From the NCBI GenBank assembly GCA_003602645.1, contig QQSI01000010.1, positions 36,625 through 84,880 of the forward strand: a DNA stretch of 48,256 nucleotides, given 5' to 3'. Made by a program: the position numbers and the translations under genes. The stretch is from Candidatus Poseidoniales archaeon. Lineage in GTDB: Archaea > Thermoplasmatota > Poseidoniia > Poseidoniales > Poseidoniaceae. Shown here in pieces: positions 34,501-42,113 of the stretch (the first letter of the stretch is position 1; the number at the start of each line of letters is the position of its first letter). The notes under the pieces were generated by a model that did no database searches, was not told the origin of the DNA, and saw nothing but the letters and a program-made list of their open reading frames with translations.

Positions 34501-36507
34501 CCAGTCGGATTTCACAAACACATCGAGGTACCAGTTTTCAACGGTGCCGCCAGCATCAACCCATCCTTGGAGTTCCCGAACAGTACCAGATTCGAGATGT
34601 TGCTCAAGACGAACTTGAACAGCATCGTAGTCGGCATCATCGCCGTTGATTGTAGTGCCGGAGACACGCGACCTATCACCTTCAATCCACCATGTGCCGT
34701 TGTTTGGAGCCTCCATCGTGACGTGATCTCCGGTGCCGTTTCCTGTTGGAGGTGGCGTGATGATTCCACCGCCTTCAAGCGGTGTACATGAGCGTTCAAG
34801 AACGGTGTCAATGGCACAAGAGGCATCGATGAGCCCGAAGCCCCAATCTGAATTCCAACGGTCAGAAACCGATGGCTCCGAAACGCTTCCTCGTTGTTCG
34901 GAAGAATTCCGCAATATATCCTTCACTTCCTGTGGCGAGAGTGAGGGTTCAGCTTGCAGCATTGCTGCTACGATTCCCGAAGCAATTGGGGTAGCCATGC
35001 TTGTGCCGTCCTTTTCATCGTATTCATTTGAGGCAAGTGGACGCCCTGGCTGGCCTGGGAATGAAGACCCCGTTTGGGCGGTGGCTGACATAATTCCAGA
35101 ACCATACGCCGTAATGTCGGGCTTCAGTTCATCCCAGTCATCGTTATCATTGTCGCTCAGTCGAGGACCCGTGTTGGAATAATCCGCAACGTTGTCATTG
35201 GTTCGATTAATTGTTCCACGGTCGGTCGCCGCTCCGACTGAAATTGCAGAGTCTGCACTTGCCGGAGATGGCACTCTGTTGGTACCGTCGTTGCCCATGG
35301 CGACGACGCAGACAATCGATGCGTTGACTGCGTCGTTGACCAATCGCGCTTCGGCTCCGGTTCCATTGTCACCTTGGTCCCCAGGGTTGAGGGGCGACGA
35401 GGCGGAGCCAAACGACATCGAAGCAACTTGAATTCCCCTGCTTGAGGCATTGTTGTTCCAGTCGGTGTTCACATTGTCGATGATCCATTGAATGCCGTTG
35501 AGGGAGGCTTGTGAATTGGTGCCGCCGGTATCGGTGAGGACCTTCACGTCGACAAGATAGGCGCCCGGGGCAGTGCCCATGTGGACTCTTGATGAATCAC
35601 CTGTGCCCACAACTGAACCCGCAACATGCGTGCCATGGCCGTTTCCATCGTCTGGGTCTTGAGTGCCATCGGTCGCACCAGCAGAGGATGTCGCATCGTA
35701 GCCTGCGACCCATTTTTGGTCGTCATAGGAAGTTGGGTCCTGGTCAGGTTCATCGTCCTCATCATCGAAGTCGTTGAGGGATTCATGCTCGTTGTCAACG
35801 CCTGTATCCAACACCGCTACAACGACGTTTTCGCCTGTGTACCCCCGCTCGTAAGCGGTCTGTGAATACACTTCGGAAGGGCGTGCTCGGGACGCTTTGG
35901 CAGCAACATCATTCGATGGAACCATGACGTTTTGCATTTCAATCACGACCACGCCGTAGGATGCATAGATGTCCATCAGCGCACTGATTGGCACCTTGTC
36001 CACTGCTACAGAATCAATGTCACTGAGCACTTGGAACCAAGCGCCTTCTTCTTCGCCAACCCATCCATGGGCTGTAAGAATAGCACGCAACGTTTCGATT
36101 TGACTGACCTCAGGTGCCCACGCATAGTCGACGACGATCGCCACAGTCTTGCGCCCATCATCACCAATGATTGCCGTTGGAGAAATTGATTCAGCTCCAG
36201 CCAAGACGCGCTGCAAGCGATCATCCATGCCATTCCAATCGAGGTCCGGACCGTATCCTTGCCACCAGTTCATGGCTTCAGCCGAAGGTCGACCGTCCCG
36301 ACTGAACTCTCTTAGAGGTCGCTCACACAACGAATCACCACACATCAACGGCGGAAGGCCATCAATGAGAATTGGTTCGGCAAACAAAGGCTCTACGACG
36401 GGGCCCTGTTCGGCTGGCTGGGTCGCAATTGCACCCAAGTCAGCCACCAAAAAAACGGCCACCAGAAGCAGTGAAATGAGGGGTGTTTTTCTCGAAGGCT
36501 TGTTCAT
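31576..36507 (-). CDS. Giant membrane-anchored subtilisin-like serine protease with C-terminal zinc ribbon
   Basis: A protein of 1,643 residues from the chosen ATG (MNKPSRKTPLISLLLVAVFLV, a signal peptide). A propeptide-like region (about 80-210) precedes the S8 protease domain. Its triad is Asp234 (VAVLDTGVD), His291 (NGHGTHVAG) and Ser503 (KDGTSMATP), with oxyanion Asn406 (AMGNDG). Beyond it lie Ig/CARDB-like domains (VVEIDFTIANVGDLDATDVYV-type stretches) and a beta-rich segment of about 400 residues. One membrane helix follows (ITILSVVGLTMVLFLTAVVV), then a cytoplasmic tail with a Pro/Leu/Gly-rich repeat. The last 35 residues carry CPGC and CPIC pairs, a zinc-ribbon pattern. ATGs at 36516 and 36543 are alternative starts. 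Processing of surface or nutrient proteins is inferred. It lies between rhomboid and glmS on one strand. Confidence 0.9.
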   Translation of the reverse strand: MNKPSRKTPLISLLLVAVFLVADLGAIATQPAEQGPVVEPLFAEPILIDGLPPLMCGDSLCERPLREFSRDGRPSAEAMNWWQGYGPDLDWNGMDDRLQRVLAGAESISPTAIIGDDGRKTVAIVVDYAWAPEVSQIETLRAILTAHGWVGEEEGAWFQVLSDIDSVAVDKVPISALMDIYASYGVVVIEMQNVMVPSNDVAAKASRARPSEVYSQTAYERGYTGENVVVAVLDTGVDNEHESLNDFDDEDDEPDQDPTSYDDQKWVAGYDATSSAGATDGTQDPDDGNGHGTHVAGSVVGTGDSSRVHMGTAPGAYLVDVKVLTDTGGTNSQASLNGIQWIIDNVNTDWNNNASSRGIQVASMSFGSASSPLNPGDQGDNGTGAEARLVNDAVNASIVCVVAMGNDGTNRVPSPASADSAISVGAATDRGTINRTNDNVADYSNTGPRLSDNDNDDWDELKPDITAYGSGIMSATAQTGSSFPGQPGRPLASNEYDEKDGTSMATPIASGIVAAMLQAEPSLSPQEVKDILRNSSEQRGSVSEPSVSDRWNSDWGFGLIDASCAIDTVLERSCTPLEGGGIITPPPTGNGTGDHVTMEAPNNGTWWIEGDRSRVSGTTINGDDADYDAVQVRLEQHLESGTVRELQGWVDAGGTVENWYLDVFVKSDWIRGDEEYVLILTRAISDDGDESSIAARYINLARMAVTLAGPSVGTSLEGSVEFTGTAEGLEPDRLEFKVDSGEWNLGQELEFMEVGSQDWSFTWNSNTVEDGSHRLSFRMVNESGVVTDTIRRTYTVDNMPAAPDFTYQGSVEIMDQGLPVYSAVAGTVLEIDFTIANVGDLDATDVYVRLDAEGSNSETYPSETSISILNEGESQQVTLYWWATEAGQQEVSIIIDPTSQHADPTPEDNVYTFTFEVEERPVEAMLRFLPGAVTTSPNIPVPEEPFTVRLRIDNLGQSDALDLDMRLERWSEDGWIQVGEQDIMVVPGSDTSSGYASVSFQALPIETTGAIEFKAVLLGNGVEAAFSEHRFMLVVDDVSLGSQVSIDLSDGEVPVDFIGLEDGALLFTTVDGELHARSITSSMSIQTDILLEDMWGGELAVLEREDGAIHAAWTRKSVSADGYTLTNIGMTSLSKVEMITPVHYQMPPVKLSEGSYWGLALTEYDDTVVLAGYHRDIATGGSWQDVTSIFTLVSMNPDSPTSWGNPINVLSNIDIRQSKGDSLAVAYGSENLHILYQEMRDDVTGIDRVGLMYSHGDPTISSWNFQSSIGDDTSGAQLIVTQLEDDDVLTAAWIEGRGRDAQVAYAVTDNAWSIDEASRIDAPGVMNLELHEAPQGIQIMYDEINTYGPTTRYGLLTDSDQQPISGMSALMTQGFLEGFAGMEYDGIVMLSTASGSLKLRTLASLSADDNPIVDDRSFIDALLAPLPGSQQMQITILSVVGLTMVLFLTAVVVSIRKGRKEEQKAMVATAIVDETDETIELMIQPEDDQGPLLAIDTEQDDLVVTDSTAVAVMEDDEPSLADSLEAKAESGEGNARLNRRMKRKQQREFAEITEKLQTAPAPAVNLPLPSPSELPALPANGELPPLPLPGPGGLPPLDGLPPLPGIAPPQRDVVCPGCNAKFVVKDMTLRKVTCPICSSTVSC

Positions 36508-36571
36508 CAAATCCATCCACTCCACCCTTTGGTATTGGCGCATGCCTTTGAGGGTATCCGTGAATTGTCCC

Positions 36572-36599
36572 CTCCCCAGCCCCTATGGGGCTTGGGGAG
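36572..36599. repeat. GC-rich hairpin between rhomboid and subtilase genes
   Basis: An inverted repeat with about twelve paired bases, one bulged base and a TAT loop lies just after the rhomboid stop and before the subtilase start. No T-run follows on the minus strand, so it is not a classic terminator. It could end or stabilise the rhomboid transcript, or act in the subtilase leader. Confidence 0.6.
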
Positions 36600-36606
36600 A
36601 ATAGGT

Positions 36607-37701
36607 TCATGGCCACATCAGATGTTCAGGGTGCTTCGAACATTGCAACTTTGGCCCGCCTTTGTGTTCCACAACACCCAAGGCGGACTCACATTCCATA
36701 CACGTCGCTCGTTCAGCAATATGCTCCATCCAAGCCTGTCGGGTTTCCGGTTCATCCGCAGACGCCATCAGCTTAGCGAGTGGTTCTCGAATCGAACGGG
36801 GCACATTCATGCCTTTCGAGGTCCAGGGGTCTTCTAATTCTGAAAGATCAACCATTGTCGCTTTCATGTGGTTTAGTCGCGCACGGATGTCACTCGAAGA
36901 AGAGGGACCCCCATCTTCAACACCAAGCGGATACGGACCTCCTTTGGCGATGACTGGTACAAGGAAGTACGCTGCTAAGAAACCGCCTAAATGTGCCATA
37001 TGGGCAACATCGCTCGCCTGTTGCAAGCCCAACGTTTGGTAGGCCCGAAAAACTTCAAGGCCGAAGTAAATCAAGGCAATGACATACACTGGCCACTTTC
37101 GAATCAAAATGAGGGGAAAGGCGATTTCGTCGCGTGGCCATCCAGCTAAGTAGGCTCCAAACAAACCAAAAGCGGCACCTGAGGCCCCTAGTGAGGGTGT
37201 TGTGGAATCAAAATTCATCAGCCACCATGACACAGAACCACCCACTAAACCGACGAGATAGATCAAAGCAAATCGACGAAGACCAAGCCGCTGTTCAAGC
37301 GGAACTCCAACCAGAGCAATGACGAGAATATTTCCAAGAACATGCGTTGCGTCGAATGGATTGTGCAAAAATCCAGCAGTGATGAGCGTATGGGACCATT
37401 CAATCACGCCAGTGCGTTCCGGTATGAGCCAAAAATCTGACCACATGTACCATGAATCACCATCCATGAGTCCTTGCCGGATTGCAAACAAGTAAAGCAC
37501 CTGAACCAAGTAGCCCAAAAGCAAGCCAACAGTGAGCGATAATGCCAGCGAGGATTTGTGACGAAACGCCACGCTAATCGGCCAAAGTAAAGCGGAAGAC
37601 CAGAGCAAAAGGAGGGCCCATTCGCCCACACCAAATGCATCGATTCCAGTGGCCACAGCATGACCATAGCGGGCGAACTTTTGAGTGCATTGGCGAAGCA
37701 T
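36607..37701 (-). CDS. Rhomboid-family intramembrane serine protease with C-terminal Cys cluster
   Basis: A 364-residue integral membrane protease (from ATG 37701; an in-frame GTG at 37731 is possible). About seven hydrophobic segments are present. Rhomboid features include ITAGFLHNPFDATHVLGNILV, the catalytic Ser174 in LGASGAAFG, and His237 in HMAHLGGFLAAYF, so the Ser-His dyad is complete. Such enzymes cleave single-pass membrane proteins. The soluble C-terminal third (about 250-364) ends with CMECESALG and LQCSKHPEH, a CxxC...CxxH zinc-ribbon-like pattern. The neighbouring giant single-pass subtilase and other surface proteins here are possible substrates, but this is only inference. Confidence 0.9.
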   Translation of the reverse strand: MLRQCTQKFARYGHAVATGIDAFGVGEWALLLLWSSALLWPISVAFRHKSSLALSLTVGLLLGYLVQVLYLFAIRQGLMDGDSWYMWSDFWLIPERTGVIEWSHTLITAGFLHNPFDATHVLGNILVIALVGVPLEQRLGLRRFALIYLVGLVGGSVSWWLMNFDSTTPSLGASGAAFGLFGAYLAGWPRDEIAFPLILIRKWPVYVIALIYFGLEVFRAYQTLGLQQASDVAHMAHLGGFLAAYFLVPVIAKGGPYPLGVEDGGPSSSSDIRARLNHMKATMVDLSELEDPWTSKGMNVPRSIREPLAKLMASADEPETRQAWMEHIAERATCMECESALGVVEHKGGPKLQCSKHPEHLMWP

Positions 37702-37743
37702 ATGAGGGGGAGCATTGATGGCAACAGCCACATTGGCAATTCC

Positions 37744-38958
37744 ATGGCAGGACCCCTTCTGGAGATTGAAGGCGTTGAAGTCAGACGAGGTATGGGGACC
37801 GTTCTTTCTGATTTTTCACTCGCTTTGCATCCCGGAGAAATCATTGTTCTTCATGGCCTCAATGGGTCAGGAAAATCGACTGTGCTCGAGACGGCTGCGA
37901 GACTTCTACCATTGGAACGAGGGCATGTGAATCACCACGGCTCGCTCACCATTCACGCTGATGGGCGACGAATCAACCCCCCTCATTCCTTTGGACTCAC
38001 GCTCCAGAGCAACGGTATGATTGGGAGTGAAACCGTAGAACATCACTTGACTATGGTCGCACAACTTTCAGGCGTGAACATTGACCTCAGGTCATTGTTG
38101 GAATCCTATGGACTTCTCCATCGAATGAGCGACCGAATGTGCTTTCTTTCTGGAGGGCAAGCAAGGAAGGTAGCCGTTCTAGCTGGATTGATCCCCGCAA
38201 TGGTTGCAACCACCCCCGTCATTACCTTGCTTGATGAGCCAGACTCTGGCTTGGATGAGACGGCCATTGAGGCATTGAAAGGGCACATTGAGTCCCTCGC
38301 AGGTTATGGACATGGATTTATCATCGCAACACATAATCCCGAACTTATGCAAATTGCAACACATTTGCATAATTTGAAGAAAAAGACAAAGCAAAAAACA
38401 ACGCCAACCGAAGGCTGGCAACCCCTCGGTAGCAAAACTGAACATACGTTCACAAGAATGCGAGCAGGTCACAGATACAGCCGGTCCACACGATCCGGTT
38501 TGGCCCGCAATGGGCTTGCTGCCCTGCTGGTTCTCGGTTGCGTTCTGGCTCTTGGCGACCCGCTACAACTGCCGAAAGGTCTCTGGCTCACTGGGGGGAT
38601 TTTGGCCCCTGCCTTTGCAGCCGGTTTAACCGGTGATCCAACAACGCACCTCTTGCGAGAGAACAGAGCCTATGACTGGTGGAGGGCTCAGGGCCAAACA
38701 ACCCCATCGGCCATAGGACTCGGTGCGTTGATTGGCCTTGTCGCCACCATGATTTCATGCTCGATATTCATCGGAACTTTGGATCCTATGTTCTTGTTCA
38801 TCGGGTCGTTTATTGGGGAGTCAACAATGCTTGGCGTTCGGATGCTTCACACCTCCACTCAACGATTAGCACGCCCCCAAGCCGTGTTCGTCAGGCTGCT
38901 TCTACCTGTGTTTATCCTTCCATGGGCGTTGATTGTAAGTTGGGCATCTGGGCTCTGA
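37744..38958 (+). CDS. ccmAB: Cytochrome c maturation ABC protein: CcmA ATPase fused to CcmB-like membrane domain
   Basis: A 404-residue protein. Residues 1-210 are an ABC ATPase: Walker A GLNGSGKS at 38-45, signature LSGGQ at 135-139, Walker B TLLDEP with Asp164-Glu165, and the switch His197 in IATHNPE. Residues about 230-404 carry about five hydrophobic segments with GILAPAFAAGLTGDP and LRENRAYDWWRAQG, which resemble CcmB, the membrane subunit that is normally a separate gene. CcmAB with CcmC and CcmD moves or releases haem for cytochrome c assembly. The following ccmC and ccmD genes support the call. The ATG at 37744 precedes LLEIEGVEV, the normal first strand. The CcmB assignment rests on context and wording and is less sure than CcmA. 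Confidence 0.78.
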   Translation: MAGPLLEIEGVEVRRGMGTVLSDFSLALHPGEIIVLHGLNGSGKSTVLETAARLLPLERGHVNHHGSLTIHADGRRINPPHSFGLTLQSNGMIGSETVEHHLTMVAQLSGVNIDLRSLLESYGLLHRMSDRMCFLSGGQARKVAVLAGLIPAMVATTPVITLLDEPDSGLDETAIEALKGHIESLAGYGHGFIIATHNPELMQIATHLHNLKKKTKQKTTPTEGWQPLGSKTEHTFTRMRAGHRYSRSTRSGLARNGLAALLVLGCVLALGDPLQLPKGLWLTGGILAPAFAAGLTGDPTTHLLRENRAYDWWRAQGQTTPSAIGLGALIGLVATMISCSIFIGTLDPMFLFIGSFIGESTMLGVRMLHTSTQRLARPQAVFVRLLLPVFILPWALIVSWASGL

Positions 38959-38999
38959 GCACACCCAAGTTCAAGAAGGGGAACTGAGAGGTCGACACC

Positions 39000-39704
39000 A
39001 TGGCAGCCCGAAGTGCGGAAGCTCTCCTCGGCTTCGGTTTCATTGGCATCATGGCCACCCTCTATCTTGGGTTCCAATGGGCACCAAGCGTTTCGATTGA
39101 TGCCTTCGAATCGCCCGCTGCACAGCGTATTTTCTACTGGCACGTACCTGCTGCCTGGGCCGCCTTCATTGCCTTCGGGGTGTTGTTTTTAGGTTCCCTC
39201 ATGTGGTTTTTCAAGCGCAGTCCGTTGGGCTGGCGCCTGCATGTCGCAGGTGCTGAAGCCGGCTTAGCTTGTGGACTCATTACGGTGTGGTCAGGCTGCG
39301 TGTGGGGAGCTGCGGAATGGGGCACTCCGTGGGATTGGACTGACGTGCGACTCAACACATTTGGCTTACTCACCTTACTTGCTCTGTTCTTGGTTCTTGG
39401 TCGGCAGTCACAACCCGATGGGGTTGAAACCCGTGATACATTTTCCACCTTTGGATTGTACGGGTTCATCTTGGTCCCGCTGACATACATCGCAACGAGG
39501 ATTTGGGAAATCCGTCATCCCGGCCCGGTTATTGGTTCGGGCGATGGAAGTGGAACGCTTTCGGGAGACATGGCCCTGGTGCTCCTTCTTGGGGCAATTT
39601 CGTTTACAGTCTTCATCTCAGGCCACATGTTGATGTCCATGCGCATCACTGGTCTTGAACAACGCCTTGAACAGGTGCAACACAACATCGATGGAGGAAA
39701 ATGA
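39000..39704 (+). CDS. ccmC: Haem-handling protein CcmC
   Basis: A 234-residue membrane protein with about six helices. It carries the Trp-rich CcmC signature as VWGAAEWGTPWDWTDVRLN, with flanking histidines in FYWHVPAAW and IWEIRHPGPVI that could hold haem. CcmC loads haem onto CcmE during system I cytochrome c maturation at the outer face of the membrane. Length is normal for the family. It starts 41 bases after the CcmAB-like gene and ends overlapping the ccmD reading region. CcmE, CcmF and CcmH are not in this window. Confidence 0.9.
   Translation: MAARSAEALLGFGFIGIMATLYLGFQWAPSVSIDAFESPAAQRIFYWHVPAAWAAFIAFGVLFLGSLMWFFKRSPLGWRLHVAGAEAGLACGLITVWSGCVWGAAEWGTPWDWTDVRLNTFGLLTLLALFLVLGRQSQPDGVETRDTFSTFGLYGFILVPLTYIATRIWEIRHPGPVIGSGDGSGTLSGDMALVLLLGAISFTVFISGHMLMSMRITGLEQRLEQVQHNIDGGK
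39693..39697 (+). promoter_or_regulatory. Shine-Dalgarno motif of ccmD
   Basis: GGAGG lies 8 bases before the ATG at 39706, inside the end of ccmC. It supports ATG 39706 over the in-frame ATG at 39691, which would start upstream of the motif. Confidence 0.65.
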
Positions 39705-39705
39705 A

Positions 39706-39885
39706 ATGGATGGAATGACTTACTTGACCGTCGCTTATTTGGGCATGATCGTCGGCCTCGCCGTGTGGACTTGGACAGTTGTTACCCGGTCAAAATCCAT
39801 CGAGGCACGTCTTGAGGCTGTTGAAGCAAGCGTCGGCGTTTCTGCTGCGGAGGCTGACTCGGTCGCCAAAGAAGTGGATGCGTAA
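39706..39885 (+). CDS. ccmD: CcmD-like small membrane protein
   Basis: A 59-residue single-pass membrane protein. MTYLTVAYLGMIVGLAVWTW forms one helix, followed by basic and then acidic/helical residues (SKSIEARLEAVEA). This is the shape of CcmD, which helps release holo-CcmE from CcmABC. The assignment rests on size, topology and its place directly behind ccmC. An ATG at 39691 is an alternative start. Confidence 0.72.
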   Translation: MDGMTYLTVAYLGMIVGLAVWTWTVVTRSKSIEARLEAVEASVGVSAAEADSVAKEVDA

Positions 39886-39945
39886 GGCGCTATGCAAGCC
39901 ACAGGTTCAAAGCGAGAACCACAAGCGTCCACATGAGGCAATCGT

Positions 39946-41022
39946 ATGGCAGGCAACCTTGGAGGCGAATTTTGTCTTGTCTGCGGTGCAGATCCTCCGC
40001 TGTATGGGGAACGAATGTGTGAACCCTGCCTCCGAAAACGCGTCAATTTAGTCAAGGTCCCTGAAAACATACCTTGGGTCCGATGTGCGCGATGTGGCAT
40101 TGTTGAAATTCAGGGGAAATGGGTTCAAATTTCCGAGGAGGAAATTTGGGATGAATTGATTCAACGGCATGTCCATTTTCACAAAGATGCAGAAGACATC
40201 GGGTTGGCACTTGAAACCCGCACTGTATCGGATCGCCATACCCTTTTGCACCTCCAAGTCGAGGGTGTCATTGAGGATTTATTGTTCAAAGAAGAACACA
40301 CCATGCGGGCCCGTATGGCAAACGGCGTCTGCCTCACCTGCACCCGCCGTGCAGGCAATTACTTCGAGGCAACGGTCCAATTGCGCTCAACCGGCCGACG
40401 GCTAAGTGAAGAAGAATTCACTGCACTACGAGCAACACTCGACAAGGTGTTGGATGAGCTCGCCGATGATCCAATGTTTTTCATTACTTCAGAAGGACCG
40501 GTCACAGGAGGTTATGATATTGTGCTCGGAAGCAAGGGTCTTGCTCGCACATGGGGCAGGCATTTGGTCACTGAATATGGAGGGCAGGTGGCAGAATCCA
40601 ACACCACGGTTGGTCGAAAAGATGGAATCGATGTCACAAGACTGACATTGTTATACAGAAAACCGGGTTACGACATCGGTGATGTATTGAAGTGGAGGGA
40701 CCATTTTTGGCGCCCGGCAACCTGGACAAAAGAAGGTGCCATCATGAGCAGAATCGATCGCCAGGAGCGAACAGGGGCAAGTTGGCGAGATTTAGAATCG
40801 GCCAATGTTGTTGCCCAGATGAAGGACCACATGATGATTGAATTAATCACTCAAGACGATTCTGTTGGGGAATTCTTAGACCCTAACACATGGCAGATGA
40901 CCTCGATACGATTGCCTTGGGATCATGTCAAAACCCGACCCCTTAGGGCTACAAAAATTGAAGGAGAATGGCTTGCATTGCACCATCTTGGTTGCGACGA
41001 GGAAGGAGGGAATCACTCATGA
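39946..41022 (+). CDS. nmd3: NMD3-family ribosome-associated protein
   Basis: A 358-residue archaeal homologue of NMD3, the 60S export adaptor in eukaryotes; in archaea it probably acts in 50S subunit assembly. Zinc-binding pairs are Cys10/Cys13, Cys25/Cys28 and Cys47/Cys50 (FCLVCG, MCEPC, VRCARCG). A further CLTCTRR near residue 128 and the FEATVQLRS region are typical. The ATG at 39946 begins ten residues before the first zinc pair. Its TGA overlaps the ATG of the isomerase gene (ATGA), so translation is coupled. It lies 60 bases after ccmD. Confidence 0.9.
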   Translation: MAGNLGGEFCLVCGADPPLYGERMCEPCLRKRVNLVKVPENIPWVRCARCGIVEIQGKWVQISEEEIWDELIQRHVHFHKDAEDIGLALETRTVSDRHTLLHLQVEGVIEDLLFKEEHTMRARMANGVCLTCTRRAGNYFEATVQLRSTGRRLSEEEFTALRATLDKVLDELADDPMFFITSEGPVTGGYDIVLGSKGLARTWGRHLVTEYGGQVAESNTTVGRKDGIDVTRLTLLYRKPGYDIGDVLKWRDHFWRPATWTKEGAIMSRIDRQERTGASWRDLESANVVAQMKDHMMIELITQDDSVGEFLDPNTWQMTSIRLPWDHVKTRPLRATKIEGEWLALHHLGCDEEGGNHS

Positions 41023-42113
41023 GTTCCGAAGAAACAACCACTCTGGTTGACCTTGCCTTGGCGCTTGATAACGAAGGGATGATTGGATTGACTCAGGCCT
41101 TTGTTGAGGATCTGCGCAAGGGATTCAATCACATCGGGCCCGAACAGTTTGAATGGCTTGAATCCGTCTGTCGTCAACGATGGGCTGGCGTCCTATGCCT
41201 AGGCATGGGAGGCTCCGGCGTAGGAGGAGAATTCCTTTCAGGTTTAGCACAATTCCAAGGAAAGATGCCGGTTCATGTTCAACGTGATTACACCGCCCCT
41301 GCATGGTGGACGCCCTCATGGCTTGTGCTTGCCACATCACACAGTGGCAACACAGAAGAGACCCTTGAAGCAACTGAAACTGTTCTCAAGGCAGGAGCGA
41401 CGGTCGTGGTCGTTTCAACAGGTGGTGTTCTTGCAGGCCTTCCCGAACTCTATCCTAACTGCCACCTCATTCCATCGGTCGGTGGTCAGCCACCTCGAAG
41501 TGCATTTGGGCACCTGTTCAGCCGGCAGGTCGCTCTCTTGCGTCATCTCGGTGCGCTCCCAACTCCACCCGAAGGTGCTGATGAAATGATGCTTCAGCGG
41601 CTTCAAACCGCAATGGAGGGCTTTGACATCCTCAAGGACCCAGAAGGGGATATTGTTCAACTTGCCATGTGCATGGTGGACCGACCAATTGCTCTGATTG
41701 GGCCGACAGAATTGACCCCAGTCCTCAACCGATTCAAGAATCAATTGAATGAAAATGCGGCGAGATTCGCTCGGGTTGGGATCGTCCCGGAGATGAATCA
41801 CAATGAAAGTGTGGCTTGGGGGGGCATTGGTGGAGATCGTGATTCTTCCGGGATCGAACATGTTGTTCTTTTGCTCACCTGGAATGGAATGCATCAACGA
41901 GTCCAACAAAGAATGGATTGGATGATTGCCCATGCGGCCACAGATTTTGCGTGGAAAATCGAAGGTGAGGGCAAAACTTTGCTTGAATCGATGCTTCACC
42001 TCTGTATCTTGACGGATTGGATCTCATTGGCCCTCTCGTTCTTGCATGGGAAAGATCCTGCATCAATTGGGCCAATTTCTGCACTCAAGGCACACCTTGA
42101 CTCAGTCGAATAA
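41019..42113 (+). CDS. Bifunctional phosphoglucose/phosphomannose isomerase
   Basis: A 364-residue sugar-phosphate isomerase of the archaeal/bacterial bifunctional type, converting glucose-6-P or mannose-6-P to fructose-6-P. The SIS domain shows GMGGSGVGGEFL near residue 62 and the phosphate-binding TSHSGNTEET near 110-119. A C-terminal domain with NHNE holds the likely catalytic Glu (EMNHNESVAW). The ATG at 41019 has a GGAGGG ribosome-binding site at 41005-41010 and overlaps the nmd3 stop. It feeds both glycolysis/gluconeogenesis and mannose supply for glycans, which fits the glycosyltransferases nearby. The stop abuts the convergent M23 gene directly. Confidence 0.93.
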   Translation: MSSEETTTLVDLALALDNEGMIGLTQAFVEDLRKGFNHIGPEQFEWLESVCRQRWAGVLCLGMGGSGVGGEFLSGLAQFQGKMPVHVQRDYTAPAWWTPSWLVLATSHSGNTEETLEATETVLKAGATVVVVSTGGVLAGLPELYPNCHLIPSVGGQPPRSAFGHLFSRQVALLRHLGALPTPPEGADEMMLQRLQTAMEGFDILKDPEGDIVQLAMCMVDRPIALIGPTELTPVLNRFKNQLNENAARFARVGIVPEMNHNESVAWGGIGGDRDSSGIEHVVLLLTWNGMHQRVQQRMDWMIAHAATDFAWKIEGEGKTLLESMLHLCILTDWISLALSFLHGKDPASIGPISALKAHLDSVE

